Shown here piece by piece: positions 56,331-64,000 of a stretch of 64,000 nucleotides of DNA. The position numbers and the translations under genes were made by a program. Positions within the stretch are counted from its first letter, which is position 1; each line of letters opens with the position of its first letter. The notes under the pieces are model-generated. The model saw nothing but the letters and a program-made list of their open reading frames with translations. It did no database searches and had not been told where the DNA came from. The DNA comes from Actinomycetota bacterium (GTDB taxonomy: Bacteria > Actinomycetota > Actinomycetes > S36-B12 > FW305-bin1), in NCBI GenBank assembly GCA_004297305.1, contig SCTR01000002.1:1-64000 (forward strand), given 5' to 3'.

Positions 56331-56722
56331 AGATGGAGGGGTATCTCTTCGCCGGAGGCTGCCTGTTCTACGGCCTCGTCGCATTGGTGTACTGGCTGCT
56401 GTCGTACGACGTCGCCGGGACGACGACCCTCGCCCTCACCGGCGCCCTGGCCTTCCTGGTCGCCTTCTACGCGCTGTTCACCTCACGGCGGGTGTATCCG
56501 CGACCGGAGGACCGCACCGACGCCGAGGTCGACGACGCCGACCCGGACTACGGTTTCTTCAGCCCGCACAGCTGGTGGCCGCTGCCGACAGCCTTCGGCG
56601 CGGCGTGCATCTCGTTCGGCTTCGTGTTCGCCGCGTGGTTGGTCGTCTTCGGCGTCTTCATGCTCTTCGTCGGGCTGGTGGGCTGGGTCTTCGAGTACTA
56701 CCGCGGCGACTTCGCCCACTGA
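56327..56722 (+). CDS. ctaF: Cytochrome c oxidase subunit IV (actinobacterial CtaF)
   Basis: A 131-residue membrane protein with four helices. [28 protein letters not shown] at the start, [38 protein letters not shown] in the middle and [18 protein letters not shown] at the end are the CtaF signature found only in actinobacterial aa3 oxidases. It overlaps ctaD by 4 nt. It stabilises the oxidase in the bc-aa3 supercomplex. Confidence 0.93.
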   Translation: MKMEGYLFAGGCLFYGLVALVYWLLSYDVAGTTTLALTGALAFLVAFYALFTSRRVYPRPEDRTDAEVDDADPDYGFFSPHSWWPLPTAFGAACISFGFVFAAWLVVFGVFMLFVGLVGWVFEYYRGDFAH

Positions 56723-57022
56723 CCCGCTCGCTGCGCCGCCTGGCTGCGGTTGACCGCCGCTCACCCGCACGGCCGAGCGTGGTCAGCTGGGCGGGTCCAT
56801 TCGGTGAACGTCCGACCACGCTTGCCCCGCTCGGCTGGACTCGTCGGCGCTGTCCTGCGCAGGATGTCCTCGGCGGTCCCGCGCCCACCGACGATGTCCG
56901 ATAGTCGTTCGGTAGCAGCGGGACCGACGTCTCCCGGGCAACAGCGCCGGAGGGTGGACAGGCTCCGCGATCCGGAGCTGCGGCAGACGGGCCCGGCGTG
57001 GCCCAGCAGAAGGGGCAGGGCC
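56723..57022 (+). promoter_or_regulatory. Leader and promoter region of the L,D-transpeptidase gene
   Basis: 300 nt without a supported gene. It contains CCGATAGTC (56898-56906) about 117 nt before the start codon, matching the boxes before secreted-protein genes in this window, and TCACCCGCACGGCC plus CATTCGGTGAAC further upstream, which resemble the TCANCCGTTCGG element loosely. Confidence 0.4.
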
Positions 57023-58237
57023 GTGGGCCAGGCAGGTCGAACTGTCGTGCGGGTGCGGGCGGTCGCCGCGGGTGCTGCCGCGGTTGCGGCGATCGTGGCG
57101 GTCAGCGCGTGCGGTCCGGCGCTGCGGTTGTCCACCTCGCCCAGCGGTACCCAGAGCAGCGCGACGATCGACGCCCCCGTGCTGGGCCAGACTGACGTGG
57201 CGGTGGACGAGCCGGTCGTGCTGACCGCCGAGGACGGTTGGCTGACGTCGGTGTCGGTGACCGGCCCGAAGGGCGTGGTGGTCGCCGGCGCCATCTCCGA
57301 GGACGGCGCCACCTGGACCTCCGCGTCGACGTCGCTGGCGTTCGGGACGACATACCGGGTCAAGGCTGACGCTGTCGACAGCCGCGGTGTGCCGACGACG
57401 ACGCAGAGCGAGTTCACCACCTTGACGCCGACCCGGCTGCTGCGCGTGGCGTCGGTGACTCCGGCGGCCGACGCCGTCGTGGGCGTCGGGATGCCCATCA
57501 CCGTCACCCTCGATCGTGCGGTCGCCGGGCAGGCGGCGCGCGCGGCCGTCGAGCGCAACCTGATCGTCACGTCGTCCGTCCCGGCCGCCCCGGGGGCCTG
57601 GTCCTGGCAGAGCGACACGGTCCTGCAGTACCGGCCGCAGACGTACTGGCCGGCGAACTCCACGATCTTGGTTGCCGCGAACCTGCGTGGCGTGCGGCTG
57701 GGTAACAGCGACAACTACGGGGCCAAGGACGAGACGTACACCTTCCGGACCGCCGACGCCATGATCATCAACGTCGACGCGGCCAAGCACCGGATGACGG
57801 TGCAGGTCAACGGCAAGACGGTCCGCACCGCGGGCATCACGACCGGCAAGTCGGGTTTCGAGACCCGTAGCGGCATCAAGGTGATCATGACCCGGGAAGT
57901 CAGCCGGGTGATGGACGCGGCGTCCGGCGGTACGGATCACAGCGACCCCGAGTACTACCGGGTGACCGCCCCGTACGCCATGCGCATCACGAACTCCGGC
58001 GAGTTCCTGCACGGTGCACCCTGGTCGACCGGCTCGCAGGGATCGGCGAACGTCAGCCACGGCTGCGTGGGGATGAGCGTGACCAACGCGAAGTGGTTGT
58101 ACGACAACACGCATCTGGGCGACGTCGTGGTGGTCACCGGCACCAGCCGGCAGCAGGACCTCGGCAACGGCATCACGGTGTGGAACGAGTCCTGGGCCGA
58201 CTGGCTCAAGGGTTCCGCCCTGGCGTCCAGTCACTGA
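57023..58237 (+). CDS. L,D-transpeptidase lipoprotein (Ig-YkuD type)
   Basis: A 404-residue exported protein; the GTG at 57023 follows AAGGGGCAGGG. Lipobox near residue 30 (VAVSACG). Two Ig-like domains follow (about 45-160 and 160-260), as in mycobacterial LdtMt2 (LTAEDGWLTSVSVTGPKG, FTTLTPTRLLRVASVTPAADAVVGVGMPITV). The YkuD catalytic domain starts near 265 with FLHGAPWSTGSQGSANVSHGCVGMS, giving His and the catalytic Cys. It forms 3-3 crosslinks in peptidoglycan. It lies between the oxidase and bc1 genes and ends convergent with qcrB. Confidence 0.95.
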   Translation: MGQAGRTVVRVRAVAAGAAAVAAIVAVSACGPALRLSTSPSGTQSSATIDAPVLGQTDVAVDEPVVLTAEDGWLTSVSVTGPKGVVVAGAISEDGATWTSASTSLAFGTTYRVKADAVDSRGVPTTTQSEFTTLTPTRLLRVASVTPAADAVVGVGMPITVTLDRAVAGQAARAAVERNLIVTSSVPAAPGAWSWQSDTVLQYRPQTYWPANSTILVAANLRGVRLGNSDNYGAKDETYTFRTADAMIINVDAAKHRMTVQVNGKTVRTAGITTGKSGFETRSGIKVIMTREVSRVMDAASGGTDHSDPEYYRVTAPYAMRITNSGEFLHGAPWSTGSQGSANVSHGCVGMSVTNAKWLYDNTHLGDVVVVTGTSRQQDLGNGITVWNESWADWLKGSALASSH

Positions 58238-58264
58238 GGACGCCGGACCGCCGCGGCAACGAGA

Positions 58265-58289
58265 AGCGCGGGGCACGACTGCCCGCGCT
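58265..58289. terminator. Bidirectional hairpin between ldt and qcrB
   Basis: AGCGCGGGGCA (58265-58275) pairs with TGCCCGCGCT (58280-58289) with one bulged G and a CGAC loop, between the convergent ends of the transpeptidase gene and qcrB. Confidence 0.7.
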
Positions 58290-58308
58290 GGGCCCGGCCG
58301 AGCTGGGG

Positions 58309-59985
58309 TCAGTTGTGTGAGCTGCCGTCCCCGGACGTGATCGCCTGACGCTCGGACTCGTCTTCGAGGGCGGCCTCGTGTGCGGCGTGGTCAGCAGCCG
58401 CGGCCAGTTCTGCGGCCGACGGCTTCTGAACGTTGTCGGAGTACCAGAAGCGCGACAGACCGGCCCGGATCTTGCCGGTACGGGCGCCCGGGTTGGCCAC
58501 GCCGTTCTCGTCGGTTGCCGGCGGTTCCGGCAGCGGCACGATGTCGGGCTTGGACAGCAGGACCGCTTGCTCCTGCTCGCCGATCGGCTCGTGGATCTCG
58601 ATGAACTCACCGTGCGGCAGCCGCAGGATCCGGCCGGTCTCGCGACCGTGCAGCAGCTTGTCGCGGTCGCGGCGCTGCAGGCCGAGGCACACCCGCTTGG
58701 TGATGACGAACACGATCGGCGGGATCACGAACAGCGAGATCCGCAGGAACCAGATCACCGTGTTGAACGACAGCCCGAACGCGTAGGCAATCGTGTCGTT
58801 GCCGCCGCCGATCCACAGCAGCAGGTAGAACGAAATCGCCATGGCGCCGAACGCCGTACGGGTCGGTGCGTTGCGCGGCCGGTCCAGCAGGTGATGCTCG
58901 TTGTTGTCGCCGGTGACCCATTTCTCGATGAACGGGTAGGCGCCGAGGATCGTAAAGAGGATCCCGGGGACGATGATCGTCGGAATGAAGACGTTCATGC
59001 TCCATAGCCCGCCGAACAGCGAGAACTCCCAGTTCGGCATCAGCCGCAGCGCGCCGTCGAGGAAGCCGATGTACCAGTCAGGCTGTGTGCCGGCCGACAC
59101 CTGATCCGGGGTATACGGCCCGAAGAACCAGATCGGGTTGATCTGTATCAGCGCCGAGATCAGGATGATGATCCCGAAGACGACGAAGAAGAAGCCGCCG
59201 GCCTTGGCCATGTAGATCGGCATCAGCGGGTAGCCGACGACGTTGTCCTGCGTCCGCCCGGCTCCCGGGAACTGGGTGTGCTTCTGGTACCAGACGAGCA
59301 TGAGGTGCACCGTCACCAGGGCGAGGATCAGCCCGGGCATGAGCAGGATGTGCACGGTGTAAAGCCGGGGAATGATGTCCGACCCTGGGAACTCTCCACC
59401 GAAGAGCAGGAACCCGAGCCAGGTGCCGACGATGGGAATGCCCTGCACGATGCCGGAGGCGATCCGCAGGCCGGAGCCGGACAGCAGGTCGTCCGGCAGC
59501 GAGTAGCCGGTGAAACCCTCGAGGATCCCCAGCGTGAGCAGCCCGGTGCCGATGGCCCAGTTCAGTTCGCGCGGCTTGCGGAATGCGCCGGTGAAGAAGA
59601 CCCGGAACAGGTGGACCATCATCGCCATGATGAAGATCAAGGCGGCCCAGTGGTGGATCTGCCGGATCAGCAGCCCGCCGCGGACGTCGAACGAGATGTC
59701 CAGTGTCGAGGCGTACGCCTCGGAGACGTGGATGCCGCGCAGCGGAGCGTACGAACCGTCGTAGATGACCTCCGCCATCGACGGCTTGAAGAACAGCGTC
59801 AGGTAGGTGCCGGTGAGCAGCAGGACGATGAAGCTGTAGAGCGCGATCTCACCGAGCATGAACGACCAGTGGTCGGGGAAGACTTTGTTCAGGTTGCGGC
59901 GCAGCCAGCGGTTGGTCGAGGCACGCTCGTCGACGTAGGTGGCCAGGCCGCCACCGATCTTCTCCGGGGCCGTGTTGGCGCTCAT
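58309..59985 (-). CDS. qcrB: Cytochrome bc1 complex cytochrome b subunit
   Basis: A 558-residue membrane protein. The heme-binding His pairs are visible in RQIHHWAALIFIMAMMVHLFRV and YTVHILLMPGLILALVTVHLML; the quinol-site motif is the actinobacterial PDWY form (TQPDWYIGFLDGALRLMP). The N-terminus NRWLRRNLNKVFPDHWSFMLGEIALYSF and the long cytosolic C-terminal extension of about 130 residues (LQRRDRDKLLHGRETGRILRLPHGEFIEIHEP) are typical of actinobacterial QcrB. It starts 4 nt inside the end of qcrA and is the last gene of the minus-strand ctaE-qcrC-qcrA-qcrB operon. Confidence 0.97.
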   Translation of the reverse strand: MSANTAPEKIGGGLATYVDERASTNRWLRRNLNKVFPDHWSFMLGEIALYSFIVLLLTGTYLTLFFKPSMAEVIYDGSYAPLRGIHVSEAYASTLDISFDVRGGLLIRQIHHWAALIFIMAMMVHLFRVFFTGAFRKPRELNWAIGTGLLTLGILEGFTGYSLPDDLLSGSGLRIASGIVQGIPIVGTWLGFLLFGGEFPGSDIIPRLYTVHILLMPGLILALVTVHLMLVWYQKHTQFPGAGRTQDNVVGYPLMPIYMAKAGGFFFVVFGIIILISALIQINPIWFFGPYTPDQVSAGTQPDWYIGFLDGALRLMPNWEFSLFGGLWSMNVFIPTIIVPGILFTILGAYPFIEKWVTGDNNEHHLLDRPRNAPTRTAFGAMAISFYLLLWIGGGNDTIAYAFGLSFNTVIWFLRISLFVIPPIVFVITKRVCLGLQRRDRDKLLHGRETGRILRLPHGEFIEIHEPIGEQEQAVLLSKPDIVPLPEPPATDENGVANPGARTGKIRAGLSRFWYSDNVQKPSAAELAAAADHAAHEAALEDESERQAITSGDGSSHN

Positions 59986-61055
59986 CCGATCTCCCAGAAG
60001 CTCGGGCCCACAGGCTCGGCAAAGTCCCCGCGCGCCACCAGGTATCCCTGCGCGTCCACACCGATGTGCAACTGCGGCATGCGCCGGGCGGCCGGTCCGA
60101 AGACCACGACGCCGGAGTCAGCCAGGTCGAACGTCGACTGGTGGCACGGGCAGAGCAGGTGATGGGTCCGCTGCTCGTACAACGAGATCGGGCAGCCGAC
60201 GTGAGTGCAGATCTTCGAGAAGGCGAGGATGCCCTGGTAGTCCCACGGGTCCTCCGGCGTACCGCCCTGCTGGCTGCGGATCTCGTCCGGCGTCATCCGC
60301 ACGAGGATGATCGCGGCCTTCGCCCGGGCGTTCTGGGTGCCCTCTTCCTCCTGGACCTCCTGCAGGCTGGCCGGTACGGCGTTCACCAGGCCGCCCTGCG
60401 GGATGTCCTCGGGGCGGATCGGGTCGTTCGTCCCGTCGACGACGATCCGCTCGCCGTCCGCCCACATCGTCTTCTTGAGAATGGCGCCGGGGTTCTCGTT
60501 GCCGTCGGCCGGCGACCACAGGCCGCGCAGCAGCACGATCAGCGGGATCGGGAAGATCGCCATCGCCGCCAGCAGGGAGCGGCGGATGATCGGCCGGGCG
60601 ACGAAGCCGGAGTCGTCGCGACCCTGCTCGTAGATCGCGATCGTTTCCTCGGTGACCTCCGGCTCGGACTTCAGCAGATGCCGGTCGGCCACGACCTCGA
60701 TATCGGGCATGAGCTTCTTCGCCCACTGAATGGCCGCGGCGCCGATGAACAGCGTGCCCAGCCCGAAGGTCAACCCCAGGACGAGGTTCATCGTGCTCGT
60801 CGTCCCGAACAGCCAGAGGTCGATCGTGGCGTGCTTGTCGATGCCGACGTAGCCGGCGACGAAGAGCACGACCATGACGATCGACAGCCCGAACAGCGTG
60901 GCGACCTGGCGCTCGGCGCGCCGGGCGGCCGCCGGGTCGACGTCGGTCCGGCGCGGCCGGTGCTGGTGGTGGGCGATCTGCTGCGACCCGTGGCGCTGCT
61001 CGGGCGTGCCCTGCTCGGCCGGGACGACGTCTCCGCTGGGAGTGCGCTCGGTCAT
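59982..61055 (-). CDS. qcrA: Cytochrome bc1 complex Rieske iron-sulfur subunit
   Basis: A 357-residue protein, start ATG 61055 overlapping the qcrC stop (ATGA). A His/Arg-rich cytosolic N-terminus (QQIAHHQHRPRRTDVD) is followed by three helices (ATLFGLSIVMVVLFVAGYVGI, LVLGLTFGLGTLFIGAAAIQW and LLAAMAIFPIPLIVLL), the actinobacterial arrangement, and then the Rieske fold with cluster ligands CTHVGCPI and CPCHQSTFDL (2 Cys, 2 His). It passes electrons from quinol to the diheme QcrC and depends on Fe-S insertion, for which the erpA-like gene is close by. Confidence 0.97.
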   Translation of the reverse strand: MTERTPSGDVVPAEQGTPEQRHGSQQIAHHQHRPRRTDVDPAAARRAERQVATLFGLSIVMVVLFVAGYVGIDKHATIDLWLFGTTSTMNLVLGLTFGLGTLFIGAAAIQWAKKLMPDIEVVADRHLLKSEPEVTEETIAIYEQGRDDSGFVARPIIRRSLLAAMAIFPIPLIVLLRGLWSPADGNENPGAILKKTMWADGERIVVDGTNDPIRPEDIPQGGLVNAVPASLQEVQEEEGTQNARAKAAIILVRMTPDEIRSQQGGTPEDPWDYQGILAFSKICTHVGCPISLYEQRTHHLLCPCHQSTFDLADSGVVVFGPAARRMPQLHIGVDAQGYLVARGDFAEPVGPSFWEIG

Positions 61056-61843
61056 CGTGACTTGACCCCGATCCACACGGCCGCGGCGATGAGCGCGGCG
61101 AGTCCGGCGACCCAGATGAACAGACCCTCGTTGACCGGCCCGAGCCGGCCGAGCCCCATCCCGCCGACGTCCGGCGCGGTCTTGAGCGCCTCGATGTAGG
61201 CGATGATGTCGCGCTTGTCGTCGGGCGTGAGCGTGCCGTCGCCGAACACGGGCATGTTCTCCGGGCCGGTGAGCATCGCCTCGTAGATCTGTTCGGGCGT
61301 GGCGTTCATCAGCGACGGTGCGTAGGCACCGTTGGGCAGCGGACCGCCCTGGCCCATCGCCTGGTGGCACTGCGAGCAGTTCAGCCGGAACAGCTCGCCG
61401 CCCAGTGCGAGGTCGGCCTTGGCGAAGTCGAGGTCGTCGAAGGTCGGCCGGGCGGGGCCGGGCGCCAGCGACGCGATGTACGCCGCGATCTGGCTGATCT
61501 CTTCCTCGGTGTACTGCCGTGGCTTGACCGGTGCCTGGACACCGGACGTGGCCAGCGGCATCCGCCCGGTCGACATCTGGAAGTGAACGGCGGCCGCGCC
61601 CACGCCGATCAGGCTGGGGCCGCTGGAGGTGCCCTGCGCTGCCAACCCGTGGCAGCTGGAACATCCTTCGAGGAACAGCTGCTTGCCCGACTCGACCGCG
61701 GTCGCGCTGCCGACGGTGGCAGCGGCGTCGGCGGTGCCGGCCGAGCTCACGGCGGCGTACAGACCGCCGGTCGCCAGCAATGCGCCCAGCAGCAGCGCGG
61801 CTGCCACCACGGGGTGGCGCCGCCGCGGGGTTCGGGACTTCAC
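61052..61843 (-). CDS. qcrC: Cytochrome bc1 complex diheme cytochrome c subunit
   Basis: A 263-residue exported cytochrome; GTG start with AGGTCTCC upstream. A signal/anchor helix (RHPVVAAALLLGALLATGGLYAAV), two heme-c motifs (CSSCH at about 61 and CSQCH at about 158) each with a distal Met region (TGRMPLA, ENMPVFG), and a C-terminal helix (LFIWVAGLAALIAAAVWIGV). This fused two-heme form replaces both cytochrome c1 and soluble cytochrome c in actinobacteria, enabling the bc-aa3 supercomplex. Confidence 0.96.
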   Translation of the reverse strand: MKSRTPRRRHPVVAAALLLGALLATGGLYAAVSSAGTADAAATVGSATAVESGKQLFLEGCSSCHGLAAQGTSSGPSLIGVGAAAVHFQMSTGRMPLATSGVQAPVKPRQYTEEEISQIAAYIASLAPGPARPTFDDLDFAKADLALGGELFRLNCSQCHQAMGQGGPLPNGAYAPSLMNATPEQIYEAMLTGPENMPVFGDGTLTPDDKRDIIAYIEALKTAPDVGGMGLGRLGPVNEGLFIWVAGLAALIAAAVWIGVKSR

Positions 61844-61892
61844 CTGGAGACCTCGATCGCGAGGGGACGGGGACGGCGAGGACGAGGCGCCG

Positions 61893-62504
61893 TCATTTGA
61901 GCACGTAGATCATGAAGAACAGCGCGATCCAGACGACGTCGACGAAGTGCCAGTAGTACGACACGACGATGGCACGCGTCGCCTGGTCGTGGGTGAACCG
62001 GCGTGTCACGTAGGTGGTGGCCAGCACGAACAGGAAGGCGACCAGACCGCCGGTCACGTGCAGGCCGTGGAACCCGGTCGTGAGGTAGAAGACCGAGCCG
62101 TATCCGTTGGCGGAGAGGGTCAGTCCCTCTTTGACGAGCTCGGCGTACTCCGTGATCTGACCGGCGACGAACACCGCGCCCATGACGAAGGTGATGACGA
62201 ACCAACGGCGCAGTCCCTTGACGTCGCCGCGCTCGGCGGCGAAGACGCCCAGCTGGCAGGTCACGCTGGACAGCACCAGGATCGTGGTGTTGACCGTGGC
62301 GAACGGGACGTTGAGGAGCTTGGTCTCCTCGGCCCACAGGTCCGGGTTCACCGAGCGGACGGTGAAGTACATCGCGAACAGGGCCGCGAAGAACATCAAC
62401 TCGCTGGACAGCCAGACGATGGTGCCAACCGCCGTCATGTTGGGACGTGCTGCGGCAGTGTGGACGCGAGGTTCTACAGCCGATGCGGTCGCCACGCGGC
62501 GCAT
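61893..62504 (-). CDS. ctaE: Cytochrome c oxidase subunit III
   Basis: A 203-residue five-helix protein; the ATG at 62504 was chosen by family length. It opens [32 protein letters not shown] and has [18 protein letters not shown] and [22 protein letters not shown] at the end, all diagnostic. It is the first gene of the minus-strand bc1 operon (ctaE-qcrC-qcrA-qcrB), 49 nt before qcrC. It is divergent from the receiver-like gene with 283 nt between starts. Confidence 0.96.
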   Translation of the reverse strand: MRRVATASAVEPRVHTAAARPNMTAVGTIVWLSSELMFFAALFAMYFTVRSVNPDLWAEETKLLNVPFATVNTTILVLSSVTCQLGVFAAERGDVKGLRRWFVITFVMGAVFVAGQITEYAELVKEGLTLSANGYGSVFYLTTGFHGLHVTGGLVAFLFVLATTYVTRRFTHDQATRAIVVSYYWHFVDVVWIALFFMIYVLK

Positions 62505-62787
62505 TCTGGCAGGTCTGGGCCCACCGCACCGCACGACCCCCCACCTTCGTCGGCGGCGTGTCCGGACCGTGTCGAGCGGTCGTTTCTGAGCGGCGGCGGG
62601 CCGGTACGTCGGCCGGCCGGGCAGCCACAGTGATTGCGACGGTGAGCGGGTGAGCCGGTGTGGGCGAGCCGATCTCACGAGGCGGGCGAGCGCCGTGACC
62701 GGCGGCCCCAGGCGGCGAGGCCGACCGATACGATCGCGGCGCTCCGCCGGCGTCGTCGGACGGACCGGCTCGACACGCGAGGGGACC

Positions 62788-63216
62788 ATGAGCACCGAGG
62801 CACCGCGGCCGTCGCGCACGCTGACCGTCCTCGTCTACAGCGACGACGTCACCGTGCGCGAACACGTCCGGCTCTCGCTGGGCCGTCGTCCCGCTGCCGA
62901 GTTGCCGGCGGTGTCGTACGTCGAGTGCGCCACCGAGCCCGCCCTGATCCGGCGGATGGACGCCGGCGGGATCGACGTGGCGATCCTGGACGGCGAGGCG
63001 GTCCCCGCCGGCGGGATGGGGATCTGCCGGCAGCTGAAGGACGAGATCTTCCGCTGCCCGCCGATCCTGGTCCTGACCGGCCGCCCGCAGGACGCCTGGC
63101 TGGCGACCTGGTCCCGGGCCGACGCGGTCGTACCGCATCCGATCGACCCGCTGTCGTTGGCTGAGGCGACGGCGTCGCTGCTGCGGCGACGGGTCGTCGA
63201 ACTGCCCGCTGGGTGA
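62788..63216 (+). CDS. Degenerate response-regulator receiver-like protein
   Basis: A 142-residue single-domain protein; ATG 62788 after GAGGGGACC. It has the CheY fold: acidic pair in [18 protein letters not shown], the candidate phospho-acceptor Asp in [25 protein letters not shown], and the Thr of [14 protein letters not shown]. The conserved Lys is replaced: [14 protein letters not shown] has His-Pro where Lys-Pro is expected. There is no output domain or partner kinase. A regulator of this type stands at the same spot in other actinobacteria, before trpD. It probably acts by protein contact rather than normal phosphotransfer. Confidence 0.8.
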   Translation: MSTEAPRPSRTLTVLVYSDDVTVREHVRLSLGRRPAAELPAVSYVECATEPALIRRMDAGGIDVAILDGEAVPAGGMGICRQLKDEIFRCPPILVLTGRPQDAWLATWSRADAVVPHPIDPLSLAEATASLLRRRVVELPAG

Positions 63217-64000
63217 TCGTGAACGGCGTCGGCGATACGCCCGGGTTCGCTGGTACGGCAGCGGCTGTCGGTGCGAGGGAGACGGCGGCCGCCTGGCCCG
63301 ACGTCCTGGCCGGCCTGCTGCGCGGTGAGGACCTGCCGGCGCCGGTCTCCCGTTGGGCGATGGAGCAGGTCATGACGGGCGCGGCCACGCCGGCCCAGGT
63401 GGCGGCCTTCGTCGTGGCGTTGCGGGCCAAGGGGGAGAGCGCCGCCGAGATCGGCGCGCTGGTCGAAGTCATGCTGAATCACGCCGTGGCCGTCGACGTC
63501 CCCGGCACCGCGCTGGACGTCGTCGGTACCGGCGGCGACCGGGCCCACACGGTCAATATCTCGACCATGGCGGCCCTGGTGTGTGCCGCGGCCGGGGTCC
63601 GGGTCGTCAAGCACGGGAACCGGGCGGCGTCGTCGCTGACCGGTACCGCGGACGTCCTGGAGCGGCTCGGGCTCCCGCTGGCCCTCGGCCCGCGGGAGGT
63701 CGCCGCCTGTGTCGACGCCGCGGGGATCGCGTTCTGCTTCGCTGCGGCGTTCCATCCGGCGCTGCGGCACGCGGGTCCGGTACGCCGGGAGATCGGCGTA
63801 CCGACGGTGTTCAACGTCCTGGGACCGTTGGCCAACCCGGCCCGGCCGGCTGCGGCGCTGGTCGGTTGCGCCGACCGGCGGCTGGCGCCGGTCCTCGCCG
63901 CGGTCCTGGCGGGTCGGGGCGTATCGGCGCTGGTCGTCCGTGGCGAGGACGGTCTGGACGAGATCACGGTGTACGGCGCTACCCGAGTCTGGGACGCCAC
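63213..64000 (+). CDS. trpD: Anthranilate phosphoribosyltransferase, 5' part (runs off window)
   Basis: An open frame from GTG 63213, overlapping the previous stop by 4 nt (GTGA), to the window end: 262 codons and still open. TrpD makes phosphoribosyl anthranilate in tryptophan synthesis. Motifs: [24 protein letters not shown], the PRPP loop [37 protein letters not shown] and [16 protein letters not shown], then [13 protein letters not shown]. About 80-90 C-terminal residues are missing. Its position next to ctaE is shared with Mycobacterium. Confidence 0.95.
   Translation, partial: MIVNGVGDTPGFAGTAAAVGARETAAAWPDVLAGLLRGEDLPAPVSRWAMEQVMTGAATPAQVAAFVVALRAKGESAAEIGALVEVMLNHAVAVDVPGTALDVVGTGGDRAHTVNISTMAALVCAAAGVRVVKHGNRAASSLTGTADVLERLGLPLALGPREVAACVDAAGIAFCFAAAFHPALRHAGPVRREIGVPTVFNVLGPLANPARPAAALVGCADRRLAPVLAAVLAGRGVSALVVRGEDGLDEITVYGATRVWDA

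Noticed and set aside
54489-56384. Minus-strand open frame of 631 codons
   Set aside because: Exactly opposite ctaD; its His/Arg/Asp/Glu-rich sequence is the usual antisense product of a hydrophobic GC-rich gene.

Overview
The window is from a high-GC actinobacterium; genus and species cannot be read from the sequence. The best evidence is the right end, where glycerate kinase, an ErpA-type Fe-S carrier, an adenosine-kinase-like PfkB kinase, ctaC-ctaD-ctaF, qcrB-qcrA-qcrC, ctaE and trpD lie together. This is the respiratory supercomplex neighbourhood known from Mycobacterium and Streptomyces. PspA/PspAA/HtpX/PspAB, DUF3043, TTG/GTG starts and frequent 4-nt gene overlaps fit as well. No tRNA, rRNA, CRISPR array, insertion sequence or origin was seen.

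Layout. (1) 1-4609: the tail of an RHS/polymorphic-toxin protein, then small orphan membrane or soluble genes and a HEAT-repeat gene; gene density is lower and the composition looks less GC-rich than the rest. (2) 4857-11051: housekeeping genes gcvT, a DUF1990 protein, an MFS exporter, pgm and an RtcB RNA ligase. (3) 11176-24408: five consecutive minus-strand genes for large secreted Ig-like proteins, built by reassorting two unnamed ectodomain modules and two kinds of C-terminal Ig domain; they share upstream motifs. (4) 24644-31764: a small membrane protein and a transglutaminase / circularly permuted ATP-grasp + alpha-E / transglutaminase-DUF2126 cluster.

(5) 31863-41620: a cobalamin-riboswitch-led minus-strand operon. 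In transcription order it encodes a secreted alpha/alpha-toroid (prenyltransferase/terpene-cyclase repeat) protein, a surface-anchored partner, ECF T, a double ECF ATPase, ECF S, a PhnP-type metallo-hydrolase fused to CobU, CobT and CobS. It reads as capture, import and lower-ligand assembly of corrinoids, with the toroid protein as a candidate bacterial counterpart of animal intrinsic factor. This is the most interesting system here.

(6) 41766-47804: a small conserved gene, DUF3043, the PspA envelope-stress cluster, a secreted RTX protein and nadA. (7) 47992-64000: glycerate kinase, ErpA, PfkB kinase, leucyl/phenylalanyl-tRNA-protein transferase, a cysteine desulfurase/TusA pair, cytochrome aa3 oxidase and bc1 genes with an L,D-transpeptidase between them, a degenerate receiver protein and the start of trpD. 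Fe-S or sulfur functions (NadA, ErpA, desulfurase, TusA-like, Rieske) are concentrated here.

Protein starts were chosen from ribosome-binding sites, overlaps and signal peptides. Family names come from motif recognition by eye, not from database searches.
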